From Kordia periserrulae (GTDB lineage Bacteria > Bacteroidota > Bacteroidia > Flavobacteriales > Flavobacteriaceae): a stretch of DNA of 64,000 nucleotides. A program made the translations under genes and the position numbers. Shown piece after piece: positions 45,307 through 55,459 of this stretch (its first letter is position 1; the number at the start of each line of letters is the position of its first letter). The stretch covers positions 310,001 to 374,000 of the forward strand of contig NZ_QBKT01000006.1 in the NCBI RefSeq assembly GCF_003054265.1. The letters run 5' to 3'. A model generated the notes under the pieces. It was not told the DNA's origin. It worked only from the letters and a program-made list of their open reading frames with translations, and searched no databases.

Positions 45307-45834
45307 ATGGAACAAGAAAGCAAACTATTTACGGTTTCGGTATACACCGAAAATAACATCGGATTATTGAACAGAATCTCTGCGATTTTTCAGCGAAGAC
45401 ATATCAATATTGAAAGTATCAACTCGTCGGTTTCTGAAATTGAAAACGTATCTAAATGGACGATTGTAGTCAATCTCGCGGAAGCGCAAATGAAAAAAAT
45501 CATCGGGCAAATAGAGAAGCAAGTTGAGGTCATTAAAGCGTATTATCACACGGAAGAAGAAATCATTTATCAGGAATCGTGCATTTTCAAAATGAAATCA
45601 GATTTGTTGTTTGATGAACGACAAATCCAAAACATCATCAAAGACAGCAATGCGCGAATCGTTACGGTAAACAAACAATTTTTTGTCATTGAAAAATCGG
45701 GACGCAAAGATGAAATCGAATTGCTATACCGAGAACTCAGTGTATTTGGTATTATGCAATTTACACGTTCGGGACGTATTGCAGTTTCTAAAGAGGAAAT
45801 GAAGATATCTGAGATACTTGCGGTTCTTGAGTGA
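45307..45834 (+). CDS. ilvN: Acetolactate synthase, small subunit
   Basis: A 175-residue regulatory subunit with an N-terminal ACT domain (FTVSVYTENNIGLLNRISAIF, residues 7-80) that normally binds valine for feedback inhibition, followed by a ferredoxin-like second domain. The ATG at 45307 is the natural start, 2 nt after ilvB, so the two subunits are translationally coupled. A longer frame from 45229 is an overlap artefact. Confidence 0.93.
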   Translation: MEQESKLFTVSVYTENNIGLLNRISAIFQRRHINIESINSSVSEIENVSKWTIVVNLAEAQMKKIIGQIEKQVEVIKAYYHTEEEIIYQESCIFKMKSDLLFDERQIQNIIKDSNARIVTVNKQFFVIEKSGRKDEIELLYRELSVFGIMQFTRSGRIAVSKEEMKISEILAVLE

Positions 45835-45958
45835 GCTAGAATCAGGATTCAAGATTCAAGATGAAACCAAACAAATAACAAAAAACAATAAAAAAATATA
45901 AGAGTAAAAAAGTCTAGGCTCTAAAAATCTAGACTCTAGATTCTAAAAAAACAAAACC
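45835..45958. other. Gap between ilvN and ilvC
   Basis: 124 nt with no gene. It holds 'agattcaagat' units and a TCTAGG...TCTAGA...TCTAGA tract (about 45911-45943) of short inverted TCTAGA motifs like those near 25.2 kb. Confidence 0.45.
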
Positions 45959-47461
45959 ATGTCAAACTATTTCAACACCTTACCATTACGAGAACAGTTA
46001 GCACAATTAGGAAAGTGTCGATTTATGGATGCTTCCGAATTTACAGATGGCGTCAAAGCACTAAAAGACAAAAAAATTGTGATTGTCGGTTGCGGCGCAC
46101 AAGGATTGAACCAAGGATTAAACATGCGCGATTCTGGCTTGGATATCGCCTACGCATTACGCCAAGCTGCTATTGATGAAGAACGCGCTTCGTACGTGAA
46201 CGCAACGTCGCACGGATTCAAAATCGGAACGTACAAACAACTCATTCCAGAAGCAGATTTGGTATTAAATCTCACGCCCGACAAACAACATACCAACGTT
46301 GTAAAAGCTGTGATGCCATTGATGAAAAAAGGCGCTACATTGAGTTATTCGCACGGTTTCAATATTGTGGAAGAAGGCACGCAAATTCGTGAAGATATCA
46401 CGGTAATTATGGTGGCGCCAAAATGTCCAGGAACGGAAGTTCGCGAAGAATACAAACGCGGATTTGGTGTACCAACGCTCATTGCAGTACATCCAGAAAA
46501 TGATCCAGAAAACAAAGGTTGGGCGCAAGCAAAAGCCTATGCAGTCGCAACAGGTGGACATAGAGCAGGCGTGTTAGAATCGTCGTTTATTGCGGAAGTA
46601 AAAAGTGATTTAATGGGCGAACAAACCATTTTGTGTGGCGTATTGCAAACAGGTTCTATTTTGGCATTTGATAAAATGGTTGCCGAAGGAATTGACGCAA
46701 ACTATGCGGCAAAACTCATTCAACTAGGTTGGGAAACCATCACGGAAGCCTTGAAACATGGTGGAATTACCAATATGATGGATCGTTTGTCAAATCCTGC
46801 AAAACTAAAAGCTTATGAGCTTTCGGAACAGTTAAAAGTCATCCTAAAACCTCTATTTGAGAAACACATGGACGATATCATTTCTGGGCATTTCTCTCAA
46901 ACAATGATGGAAGATTGGGCAAATGACGATAAAAATCTATTGCAATGGCGTGAAGCAACAGGCGAAACAGCCTTTGAAAAAACAGTGTTAACAACTGACC
47001 ATATTTCAGAACAAGAATACTTTGATAACGGAACATTGTTGGTTGCTTTTGTAAAATCGGGAGTAGAATTGGCGTTTGAAACCATGGTCAGCGCAGGCAT
47101 TATTGAAGATTCTGCCTATTACGAATCGTTGCACGAATTACCGCTGATTGCCAATACCATCGCACGTAAAAAACTATTCGAAATGAATCGTGTCATTTCC
47201 GATACGGCAGAATATGGTTGTTATCTATTCGATCATGCAGCAAAACCATTATTGAAAGACTTTATGAAAACCGTAGATAGTACTGTAATTGGAAAACCAT
47301 TTTCAACATCCAATTCGGTTGACAATGTAGAATTAATTGCTGTAAATGACGCTATTCGAAATCATCCAATAGAAGCCGTAGGAAAACGTCTCAGAGCAGC
47401 AATGACCGCCATGAAAACGATTAAAAAAGAAGAAATACGAGAGAAGGCTGTTGAAGTGTAA
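45959..47461 (+). CDS. ilvC: Ketol-acid reductoisomerase, class II (long form)
   Basis: A 500-residue NADPH-dependent enzyme that isomerises and reduces acetolactate. The nucleotide loop is [13 protein letters not shown] near residue 42. The length and duplicated C-terminal helical domain identify the class II (E. coli-like, about 490 aa) form. Conserved metal ligands lie in [11 protein letters not shown] near 218 and a later [11 protein letters not shown]. Confidence 0.94.
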   Translation: MSNYFNTLPLREQLAQLGKCRFMDASEFTDGVKALKDKKIVIVGCGAQGLNQGLNMRDSGLDIAYALRQAAIDEERASYVNATSHGFKIGTYKQLIPEADLVLNLTPDKQHTNVVKAVMPLMKKGATLSYSHGFNIVEEGTQIREDITVIMVAPKCPGTEVREEYKRGFGVPTLIAVHPENDPENKGWAQAKAYAVATGGHRAGVLESSFIAEVKSDLMGEQTILCGVLQTGSILAFDKMVAEGIDANYAAKLIQLGWETITEALKHGGITNMMDRLSNPAKLKAYELSEQLKVILKPLFEKHMDDIISGHFSQTMMEDWANDDKNLLQWREATGETAFEKTVLTTDHISEQEYFDNGTLLVAFVKSGVELAFETMVSAGIIEDSAYYESLHELPLIANTIARKKLFEMNRVISDTAEYGCYLFDHAAKPLLKDFMKTVDSTVIGKPFSTSNSVDNVELIAVNDAIRNHPIEAVGKRLRAAMTAMKTIKKEEIREKAVEV

Positions 47462-47469
47462 AACTACTA

Positions 47470-47640
47470 ATGTCATTCCTGCGTAGGCAGGAATCTATAC
47501 CATTATAAAGTGGATTCCGCATCAAGTGCAGAATGACAACTATAGTACCGAAACCGTCAGTTTGAGTGACATTACGATATATCAGAAAAATCATTTGAAA
47601 ATATATTTCGTCAAGCTGAACTCGATTCAGCTTCACATAA
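47470..47640. repeat. Three dispersed palindromes between ilvC and ilvA
   Basis: TGTCATTCCTGCgtagGCAGGAATC (47471-47495) is a good 8-9 bp hairpin. TGGATTCCGCATCAAGTGCAGAATGAC (47511-47537) repeats the ilvD-ilvB sequence. AAGCTGAACTCGATTCAGCTT (47613-47633) is a 7-8 bp hairpin. All lie in a 241-nt gap without genes. Confidence 0.7.
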
Positions 47641-47702
47641 AGCAGCTAAAATTTTCATAAAAATAATATCAAGAACAGCAACAAAATAACAAAACACAAA
47701 TT

Positions 47703-48968
47703 GTGCAACCAACCACAAAAACATACGCTCCAACGTTAGCAGCTGTCAAAACGGCTGCGCAAACACTCAAAGGCATTGCTTCGGTAACGCCTTTGAGTTA
47801 TAATGATTATTACTCTAAGCAATACAATTGTCATGTTTATCTAAAACGAGAGGATTTACAGCAAGTACGCTCGTACAAAATTCGCGGTGCGTATAACAAA
47901 ATGGCTTCGCTAACGGAAACGCAAATTGAAAACGAAATTGTGTGTGCCAGCGCAGGAAATCATGCGCAAGGCGTGGCATTATCGTGTAAATTATTACAAA
48001 TAAAAGGCACGATTTTTATGCCGACACCAACGCCCAAACAAAAAATTGAGCAAGTCAATATGTTTGGCGAAAACTTTGTGGAAGTTGTCCTAATTGGCGA
48101 TACGTTTGATGATGCCTATCATGCGGCAATGGAGCAATCGGAGCAGTTGAACAAAACTTTTATTCATCCGTTTAACGACGAAAAAGTCATTGAAGGACAA
48201 GCCACGATTGGATTGGAAATTTTAAAGCAATTAGAAACTCCCATCGATTACGTTTTTGTACCTGTTGGCGGTGGCGGATTGTCTGCGGGATTGTCTTCTG
48301 TATTCAAAATGTTATCTCCGAACACAAAAATTATTGGTGTGGAACCGAAAGGAGCGCCTTCGATGTCAACTTCGATTGAAAATGACAGAAATACGACACT
48401 TAAAAACATTGAAAACTTTGTGGATGGTGCGGCTGTTAAGCGTGTGGGCGATTTGAATTTTGCTATCTGTAAAGAAAATTTACACCAAATGATTACGGTG
48501 GATGAAGGCGAAGTGTGTCAAACCATTTTGGATTTATACAACAAACAAGCGATTGTGATAGAGCCTGCTGGAGCATTGAGTTTATGTGCATTATCGCAAT
48601 ATGCTGATGAAATAAAAGATAAAAATGTTGTTTGCGTTATCAGTGGAAGTAATAATGATATCACGCGAACTGCGGAAATTAAAGAACGCGCGTTGTTGTA
48701 TGCGAATTTAAAACACTATTTCATCATCAAATTTCCACAACGGGCAGGTGCTTTGCGCGAATTTGTAGCTGAGATTTTAGGACCGACAGATGATATCACG
48801 CATTTTGAATACACCAAAAAAACCAATCGTGAAAATGGTGCTGCTGTGGTTGGATTGGAATTAAAAAATGCAGCAGACTTAGAAACCTTGATTACCAAAA
48901 TGAAATTACGTAACTTTTATGGCGACTATTTAAACGATAAACCTGATTTATTTCAGTTTTTAGTCTAA
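47703..48968 (+). CDS. ilvA: Threonine ammonia-lyase (dehydratase)
   Basis: A 421-residue PLP enzyme that makes 2-oxobutanoate from threonine, the entry to isoleucine. The PLP lysine lies in [12 protein letters not shown] near residue 61, the glycine-rich phosphate loop is [12 protein letters not shown] near 185, and one C-terminal ACT-like regulatory domain is at about 335-421. It starts at a GTG; the sequence context and family N-terminus support it. The single regulatory domain is the shorter form of IlvA. Confidence 0.92.
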   Translation: MQPTTKTYAPTLAAVKTAAQTLKGIASVTPLSYNDYYSKQYNCHVYLKREDLQQVRSYKIRGAYNKMASLTETQIENEIVCASAGNHAQGVALSCKLLQIKGTIFMPTPTPKQKIEQVNMFGENFVEVVLIGDTFDDAYHAAMEQSEQLNKTFIHPFNDEKVIEGQATIGLEILKQLETPIDYVFVPVGGGGLSAGLSSVFKMLSPNTKIIGVEPKGAPSMSTSIENDRNTTLKNIENFVDGAAVKRVGDLNFAICKENLHQMITVDEGEVCQTILDLYNKQAIVIEPAGALSLCALSQYADEIKDKNVVCVISGSNNDITRTAEIKERALLYANLKHYFIIKFPQRAGALREFVAEILGPTDDITHFEYTKKTNRENGAAVVGLELKNAADLETLITKMKLRNFYGDYLNDKPDLFQFLV

Positions 48969-48991
48969 AAATTACACGAAAAAGAAAATTT

Positions 48992-50569
48992 ATGAGTATT
49001 CCCGAAAAGTATCAGATTAAAGAAACAATTACACAAGACACGTATCTCGTTGATGGCGAATTAAAAAAATGGACAGGACAAACTTCAGAAGTGTATTCTA
49101 CCATTTCATCAACTTCAACCTATCAAAAAACCTTACTAGGAACGATTCCAACTTTAGGAGAAACGGAAGCCTTAGACGCTTTAAATTCTGCCGTGAAAGC
49201 GTATGATAAAGGACAAGGATTGTGGCCAACGATGAAAGTGGTTGATCGAATTGCGTGCATGGAAAAGTTTGTGGAGCAAATGAAAACCAAGCGCGAAGAA
49301 GTGGTCAAACTGCTCATGTGGGAAATAGGTAAAAACTTAGCAGACTCTGAAAAAGAATTTGACAGAACGGTTGAATATATTTACGATACAATTGAAGATT
49401 ATACACAAATGGATCGCGATAGTGCCAAGTTTGAAAAGCACGATGGTGTCAACGCGCATATTCGTCGTGGACCATTAGGTGTGGTGCTGTGTCTCGGACC
49501 GTATAATTATCCGCTCAACGAAACGTTTGCGTTATTGATTCCCGCGATTATCATGGGAAATACCACGATTTTTAAACCTGCAAAATTTGGTGTGTTATTA
49601 CTATCTCCATTGTTAGAAGCTTTTCGAAACAGTTTCCCGAAAGGTGTGGTCAATATCATTTACGGACGCGGAAGAACCGTGGCTTCTCCTATTATGAAAG
49701 ATGGTCGTGTAGATGTGTTGGCGTTGATTGGGAATAGTAAATCTGCCAATGCTTTGCAAAGTGTACATCCAAAAAGTAACCGTTTGCGAATGGTATTAGG
49801 TTTGGAAGCCAAAAATCCTGCGATTGTATTAAAAGATGCCGATTTAGACTTGGCAATTAGCGAATGTATAGCTGGAACGACGTCGTTTAACGGACAACGC
49901 TGTACGGCATTGAAAGTGTTGTATGTGCATGAAGATATTATTGATGAATTCAACAAGCGATTCTCTGAAAAAGTAGATGCGTTGAAATTCGGAAATCCTT
50001 GGGAAGAAGGTGCAAAACTGACACCATTACCAGAACCCGATAAACCAGCCTATATTCAAGAACTGATTGACGATGCGTTGGAAAAAGGCGCAAAAATCAT
50101 CAATAAGAAAGGTGGCGAAACTACGGAAAATTATATTTTTCCAGCAGTGTTATATCCTGTCACGAAAAACATGCGTGTGTATCAAGAAGAGCAATTTGGA
50201 CCTGTCATTCCGGTAATGTCCTTTTCAGATATTGAACAACCGTTGGACGACATGGCGGAATCAAATTACGGGCAGCAAGTGAGTTTGTTTGGAAAAGATA
50301 TCAAGACGCTTGCACCACTGATTGATACGCTGGTAAACTTAGTCTGTCGTGTGAATTTAAACAGTTCGTGTCAACGTGGACCAGACGTATACCCGTTTAC
50401 GGGACGAAAAGATTCTGCCGTTGCAACTTTAAGTGTGCATGATGCGTTGCGTTCGTTTTCTATCCGAACTTTTGTGGCTTCCAAAGACAACGATTATAAC
50501 AATGCGATTTTAACGGAGTTGTTGCAAAGTCGCGCTTCTAATTTTGTGAGTACGGATTATATTCTTTAA
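48992..50569 (+). CDS. gapN: NADP-dependent glyceraldehyde-3-phosphate dehydrogenase (non-phosphorylating)
   Basis: A 525-residue aldehyde dehydrogenase of the GapN/ALDH11 type that oxidises glyceraldehyde 3-phosphate to 3-phosphoglycerate with NADPH formation. The catalytic Cys lies in [10 protein letters not shown] near residue 300. The [19 protein letters not shown] segment near 465 is characteristic of GapN. It follows ilvA by 23 nt. NADPH is required by IlvC and GltBD-type reactions, but a functional link is only an inference. Confidence 0.87.
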   Translation: MSIPEKYQIKETITQDTYLVDGELKKWTGQTSEVYSTISSTSTYQKTLLGTIPTLGETEALDALNSAVKAYDKGQGLWPTMKVVDRIACMEKFVEQMKTKREEVVKLLMWEIGKNLADSEKEFDRTVEYIYDTIEDYTQMDRDSAKFEKHDGVNAHIRRGPLGVVLCLGPYNYPLNETFALLIPAIIMGNTTIFKPAKFGVLLLSPLLEAFRNSFPKGVVNIIYGRGRTVASPIMKDGRVDVLALIGNSKSANALQSVHPKSNRLRMVLGLEAKNPAIVLKDADLDLAISECIAGTTSFNGQRCTALKVLYVHEDIIDEFNKRFSEKVDALKFGNPWEEGAKLTPLPEPDKPAYIQELIDDALEKGAKIINKKGGETTENYIFPAVLYPVTKNMRVYQEEQFGPVIPVMSFSDIEQPLDDMAESNYGQQVSLFGKDIKTLAPLIDTLVNLVCRVNLNSSCQRGPDVYPFTGRKDSAVATLSVHDALRSFSIRTFVASKDNDYNNAILTELLQSRASNFVSTDYIL

Positions 50570-50842
50570 AGGTTTTTTGTTCTTTGTTTTTTGTTGATTC
50601 GTTAATTTGTCTTGGCTCATGGCTCTTTGTTCGATTTTGAAACTCGCACAAGCTAAGATTGTTCTTTTAATTCTAAATGTTGAATGTTGGATTTTGAATT
50701 GAGTTTTAGCAAAACGGTCTAAATTCTAACAGCGAAGTATGTCTAAAAATCTAAGTAATGGATTCCTGCCTACGCAGGAATGACAAGTTCTGAAAAATTA
50801 AAAAAATCTTGAATTAAGCAAAGCGAAACAAGTCTAAAAAAT
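50570..50842. other. Intergenic region with repeats
   Basis: 273 nt without a supported gene. It contains ATTCCTGCctacGCAGGAAT (50763-50782, a good 8-bp hairpin of the gattcctgcc family) and several 'gtctaaaaatct' and 'agcaaagcg' motifs shared with the gaps near 6.8 and 28.05 kb. The hairpin could end both convergent transcripts. Confidence 0.6.
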
Positions 50843-51985
50843 CTACTCCTTAAACGGCGAATGCTCTTTAAATGACTTTATCTTAATGTTTTTGATAAAA
50901 GGTTGTATCAAACTGTTTAGGAAACGGCGTTTGTGACGAATGTAGCAGGTTAAATCTTGTGGTTTAGCGCCGAGTGTGCTTTTAATTTCGGAAGCGGTTC
51001 TTCCTAAGTTGATGCGTTTTGCTTCATACAAAATTCCCAAACGGACATAATCGTTTAAGATGCGTGGATAAATGGCGTAGGTTTTGTTCAATGCGTAATT
51101 CAATCCGATAAAATGTGCGTCTAGATTTTCACCATTTTTCATTGCAGATAAAAAACCGACAAGTGTATCCTCTAAAAAATATCCTTTTACAATAAACTGC
51201 TCTCCGAATGTTTTTTTGAGTAAAATATAGGTGTCCAAATCCAGCACTTGCGCATTAAAATTGGCGTTTGCAATGGTGTTTTCATACAAGGCTTGCAATT
51301 CACTTTTGTACGCGTCTACTTCTTGAAAGCTAAAATCTTTTACCGTGAGCGATTTACTTTTGCTATCGGCTTTGTTGGCTTTGACTCTGTATTTTGATTT
51401 GAGCGCGTCTTTATAATCGTCAAACGAAGTCCATTCGGGTTGTAGCGAAATAATCATATTCGGTTCAACTTTCATAGCGGCAAATCCGTAGTTTTTAAGT
51501 TGATTGGTAAGTTGTAGTGAACTTTCTTTAAAATCTTTCACAAAAACACCGTGCAATCGTTTTGTGTTTTTCATCAAACCTTGCAAGGCTGACACTAATT
51601 CGTGAAACAACCCGTTGACATCTTCCTCTTTTTTAATAAACGTTCCGTATTCGCCACTTAAAAATACATTTCCACAAAACATAATTCTCAGCGAACTGTT
51701 GCAAAACAACCGATTGATAATGGTTTTAATACCAGTATACATTTTGATATTTTTTGTGATTGTTTTTATAGAAATGGTGACTACTTGCGTTGCAGCAAAG
51801 GCAACAGCTTCATTTTTAGCGTTTAAAATGACAACATACCGAAATACAATATCCTCATTGGCAAGTTCATAAGCGCGTAAAAACTCAGGTGTGTAATAAG
51901 TATTGTTGCCACAGCCCAATTGTTCCCAATACGCTACAGGAATGTCTTTGATATTGTCATAAAAAACGGGCGATGCGAAACTCAT
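50843..51985 (-). CDS. GNAT/FemAB-like acyltransferase
   Basis: A 380-residue protein of the peptidoglycan-bridge/FemAB-like or DUF482-like acyltransferase group. The second half (GYFLEDTLVGFLSAMKNGENLDAHFIGLNYALNK) is the typical GNAT fold of these proteins, ending with a basic tail. The acceptor is unknown. Its start overlaps the end of the DMT exporter by 4 nt, so the two are coupled. Confidence 0.72.
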   Translation of the reverse strand: MSFASPVFYDNIKDIPVAYWEQLGCGNNTYYTPEFLRAYELANEDIVFRYVVILNAKNEAVAFAATQVVTISIKTITKNIKMYTGIKTIINRLFCNSSLRIMFCGNVFLSGEYGTFIKKEEDVNGLFHELVSALQGLMKNTKRLHGVFVKDFKESSLQLTNQLKNYGFAAMKVEPNMIISLQPEWTSFDDYKDALKSKYRVKANKADSKSKSLTVKDFSFQEVDAYKSELQALYENTIANANFNAQVLDLDTYILLKKTFGEQFIVKGYFLEDTLVGFLSAMKNGENLDAHFIGLNYALNKTYAIYPRILNDYVRLGILYEAKRINLGRTASEIKSTLGAKPQDLTCYIRHKRRFLNSLIQPFIKNIKIKSFKEHSPFKE

Positions 51986-52881
51986 CTGCGTGCTTTATTT
52001 GTATTTAGGGTAACCAGATAAACGCCAGCAAAAATTAAAATAGCAGCGACAATTTTAATCATATCGAGCGAATCACTGCCTACAATAACGGCAAAAATTC
52101 CCGCAATTACAGGTTGTAAGTACAAAAATGTAGTAACGGTGGATGCTTTCAATTCTCTCAACGCCAAGGGATTTAGTAAATACGTCGCAAACGTAGCGCC
52201 TACAATTACAAATCCGGCTTCAAAAAATATGTACGGAGAAAACGTTGACCAATCTACTGCTTTTAATTGTTCAACACCGAAAGGCAATACTAAGAAAGTT
52301 CCAAATAAAAACAACCATTTAATAAAAGTCATTGGATGGTATTTGTAGGTCAGTTTTTTGATGATAATGATGTAAATACTATACGAAATTGCGTTGATAA
52401 ACACTAATAAGTTTCCTAGTGGAATATTGGTAGAATCTGCCGTAGCTTTTCCATACATGCTTAAAATCACTGCGCCTGAAAGTCCTAATACAATACCAAT
52501 GATTTTGGTGGGAATGATTTTTTCTTTGAGAAAAACCGCAGATAAAATCAGTACAATAATCGGGACAACAACCATAATCACGGAAGCGTGAATCGGAGTC
52601 GTATATTCAAAACCTTTGAAAAAACACAGCATGTTGATGGCAATTCCGAAAATGGCGCCTAAAAAGAACGTTTTATAATCTTTGCGGTCTATCTTCTCTT
52701 TTGGACCTAAAAAGCTAAACAACCAAAATAGCAATCCAGCACCAGCCACACGCAGTAAAATAAATCCGAACGGTTGTATATAACCGCCTTTAATCACATC
52801 AGACGCAAACGTAAATGTTACGCCATAAAACACCTGAACCGCAAAAGCGGCGATAAAGGCAAAAGATCGTTTCGATAACAT
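51982..52881 (-). CDS. DMT superfamily exporter (EamA)
   Basis: A 299-residue membrane protein with ten hydrophobic segments arranged as two EamA repeats. Typical phrases are ATYLLNPLALRELKAS and FKGFEYTTPIHASVI. Such carriers export amino acids or metabolites. It lies between the ArsC-like gene (1-nt overlap) and the acyltransferase (4-nt overlap), forming a tight three-gene unit. Confidence 0.86.
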   Translation of the reverse strand: MLSKRSFAFIAAFAVQVFYGVTFTFASDVIKGGYIQPFGFILLRVAGAGLLFWLFSFLGPKEKIDRKDYKTFFLGAIFGIAINMLCFFKGFEYTTPIHASVIMVVVPIIVLILSAVFLKEKIIPTKIIGIVLGLSGAVILSMYGKATADSTNIPLGNLLVFINAISYSIYIIIIKKLTYKYHPMTFIKWLFLFGTFLVLPFGVEQLKAVDWSTFSPYIFFEAGFVIVGATFATYLLNPLALRELKASTVTTFLYLQPVIAGIFAVIVGSDSLDMIKIVAAILIFAGVYLVTLNTNKARR

Positions 52882-53231
52882 TAAGCAAGAGCTTCTTTTG
52901 CTGCAGCAACTGTTTTAGCAGCATTACCGATAAAAATTTGATCGTCCACCAAAATTACTGGTCGCTTCAAAAACGTGTAGTGTTCTAAAATGTACTTTTT
53001 AAAATCGTCTTCGGTCAAGTTTTGATTCTTTAACTCTTTTTCTTTGTACAAGCGTGCACGTTTGCTAAACAAGGCTTCGTAACTTCCTGCAAGTGCTTTC
53101 ATTGCTTCCAATTGCTGCGCTGTAATCGCTGATGATTTAATGTCTTGCAACACCACATCTTCCGACGGTTGCAATTCTTTTAAAATGCGTTGACAGGTAT
53201 TGCACGTGCTTAGATGATAAATTTTTTTCAC
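52881..53231 (-). CDS. ArsC/Spx family thioredoxin-fold protein
   Basis: A 116-residue protein with the CxxC in STCNTCQRIL near residue 10, a RxxxxKE segment and a late RPVIL motif. This matches the ArsC/Spx/YffB family; the CNTC motif and lack of ars genes nearby argue for a YffB-type role rather than arsenate reduction. It is the first gene of the unit and is divergent from the PLP enzyme. Confidence 0.85.
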   Translation of the reverse strand: MKKIYHLSTCNTCQRILKELQPSEDVVLQDIKSSAITAQQLEAMKALAGSYEALFSKRARLYKEKELKNQNLTEDDFKKYILEHYTFLKRPVILVDDQIFIGNAAKTVAAAKEALA

Positions 53232-53440
53232 GAGATTCAGATTTAAAAGAGTTTAATAACTTTTGCAAAGAAAATTCATTTTGGGTAAAAAGTGTAATTT
53301 TAAAGTAACTTATGTTAGCATTTAAAATATATACTCTCAATTTTAGTCATGATTCAACGTTTTAAAAACCTAGTTATTTGACCGAGTAATCTTTAACGAT
53401 TTTTTTGAAAGTATCTGAATTTTAAAACGACGTATTACAC

Positions 53441-53470
53441 TTTGAAAAACACCGAATAGCTGTATATTTA
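53441..53470 (+). promoter_or_regulatory. Promoter of the PLP enzyme gene
   Basis: TTTG (53441-53444), 18 nt, then TATATTTA (53463-53470), a one-mismatch -7 box. The predicted start near 53476 precedes an AGGAG (53486-53490) that is unusually good as a Shine-Dalgarno for this window. Confidence 0.45.
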
Positions 53471-53499
53471 CCAGCATTAAAATTTAGGAGAAAAACTTT

Positions 53500-55344
53500 A
53501 TGGAAAGCAACACATTGCTCACGTTTATAAAAAATGTTTTACGAAACAAACCTTCCAATTGGACGCGATTAACCACGCATCGACTTGATATTTATACCGA
53601 AAAACTGGCAAAAGTTGAATTTTTAGAACAGTTTGAAAATTTATACTTAGCCAACGATTTTTCAGCACACACACTCAACGAATTGCCAACAGCCTACGAT
53701 TATATTCGACTTGGGCATCCGTTGTCATGTGTGTTGGAATGGACGATTGCAAAATTGAATGGTTTGAAACCTGAACATGTCATCAGTTTTCAATCGGATA
53801 CGGTTCCTGTAATGGCGATTTTACGAAAAAATCTGTTGTCAAATACAAAAACACGCATTGTCTACACAGACGAATTGCCAACTGTTTTTGATGCGGAAAC
53901 CATCAAACGTGTGTATGGATATGAGTTTGAATTGCAACATGTGAATTCTCTAGAAGAAGTTTCTGCATTTGACGGAAGCACCGTTTTGGTGACTCAAAAA
54001 GATAAAATTGAATCAGTTGAGTTTGCCAAAAATATTGACTTTATCGTAAACATACATTCTAACTTAGGAAGTGTGTTGATTGCCAATAACGAGCAAGATG
54101 AAAGTTATGTTTCTGAAATTCAGCATGTGCGTAGGCGTGAAACGGTTTCTATGACACCGGCAAATTGTTTGATAGCTTTGGAAGAAATTGTTGGAGAATC
54201 TTCTGGAGAAAAATCATATCATGTGACTGCTGATAAAAAGTTGGTTGCAGAAACGATTCAACAAATTAATGATGTCAACACAAAAGCCTTAGTAGGCTCT
54301 AGCGGATTGTCGATTCAATATGCCATTATGATGGGATTGATTGATGATGCACTTGAAAATCATCCTGAAAAAGCTATTAAATTTATCGTGCCAACGAACT
54401 GTTACGGCGGCACAAACGACCAAGCGCGACGCGTAGCAGCTTGTTTGGAAAACGTTGAAATTGTTGATTTATTAGTAGATGGCGACAACGATATGGTGAA
54501 AAGTCTGAATACTGTTTTAGATCATATTGCCAGTGAAGATGCGATTCCGTATATCATTGCAGAAATTCCGACAAATCCACGCGTAGAAGTTCCCGATTTG
54601 CAAGCGTTGAAAGAAACATTACACAAAAAACGCACGACAGCTTCTGGCGAAACAGCTATTGAGCCTGTATTTATTTTAGATCAAACCTTTTGTCCAAATG
54701 TTCACTTTTTAGGTGAAGGAAAAACATTGTCAACCGTTCGCGCGATTTCCTATTCGAGCGGTTCCAAATTTCCAAGTGGCGGTTTGTGTACGGCGGGATA
54801 CTGTATTGGAAATGAAAAAGCGGCAAGTTTGTTAGAAAAGATAGAAAAACACTTAACACTTTGCGATAACGAAGCTACGCCATTACAATATGAAATTTTA
54901 GCACAACAAATGCCTTCCATGATTCAACGAATTGCGGATGCATATACCAATACGCGCGCGTTTGTTAATTTTATTGAAGAAGTATTGCCTGCCGCAAAAA
55001 TCAATTTTGTTTCTGAGGAATTAGCGGCAGAAGGATTTACACCTTCGGTATTTTCGTTAGATCTTCCCACAAAAGGAGCAACAGAAGAAGAACGCGAAAC
55101 GTACAAGCGAAAACTCAATCACAAACTCATCCATAAGATGATTACCGAAATTCCTGATGAGAGCAAATATTGTGTGAGTTATGGTCAGTTACAAGGTTGC
55201 TATTGGACGATTCCAGCAACTTCCACACAAGGAACGACCAAAGAAGGCGACAAAGATTATATTGCGCGTGTAGCCTTATCTCCAAACATGGATTTGGAAT
55301 TGCACAAACAAGTGTTTGCTGATTTTGTAAAAGAAGAAATATAA
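53500..55344 (+). CDS. Cys/Met metabolism PLP-dependent enzyme, long form
   Basis: A 614-residue PLP enzyme. Residues about 260-614 are a Cys/Met-metabolism domain, with the PLP lysine K423 in YSSGSKFPSGG and the preceding LDQTFCPN Asp. The first 250 residues form an extension without the catalytic motifs. Bacterial cystathionine synthases and lyases have about 380-400 residues; a long N-terminus recalls fungal cystathionine gamma-synthases, but the reaction cannot be assigned. The gene is intact and just left of the integrase. Confidence 0.78.
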   Translation: MESNTLLTFIKNVLRNKPSNWTRLTTHRLDIYTEKLAKVEFLEQFENLYLANDFSAHTLNELPTAYDYIRLGHPLSCVLEWTIAKLNGLKPEHVISFQSDTVPVMAILRKNLLSNTKTRIVYTDELPTVFDAETIKRVYGYEFELQHVNSLEEVSAFDGSTVLVTQKDKIESVEFAKNIDFIVNIHSNLGSVLIANNEQDESYVSEIQHVRRRETVSMTPANCLIALEEIVGESSGEKSYHVTADKKLVAETIQQINDVNTKALVGSSGLSIQYAIMMGLIDDALENHPEKAIKFIVPTNCYGGTNDQARRVAACLENVEIVDLLVDGDNDMVKSLNTVLDHIASEDAIPYIIAEIPTNPRVEVPDLQALKETLHKKRTTASGETAIEPVFILDQTFCPNVHFLGEGKTLSTVRAISYSSGSKFPSGGLCTAGYCIGNEKAASLLEKIEKHLTLCDNEATPLQYEILAQQMPSMIQRIADAYTNTRAFVNFIEEVLPAAKINFVSEELAAEGFTPSVFSLDLPTKGATEEERETYKRKLNHKLIHKMITEIPDESKYCVSYGQLQGCYWTIPATSTQGTTKEGDKDYIARVALSPNMDLELHKQVFADFVKEEI

Positions 55345-55352
55345 AAAAGTGT

Positions 55353-55377
55353 TAGTGCGAGTTTGAAACCCGCACTA
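55353..55377. terminator. Hairpin after the PLP enzyme gene
   Basis: TAGTGCGAGTTT and AAACCCGCACTA form a nearly perfect stem (one mismatch) with a small loop, followed by TTT. It is a likely terminator and also a candidate for the left attachment region, since the integrase starts 83 nt further on. Confidence 0.55.
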
Positions 55378-55459
55378 TTTAGAAAAGTACGATTTTAAGC
55401 ATTTTAGGGTACAATTCGTGTATTTACTTTGTATTCAGCTCTATTTAAAGCACAATTTT

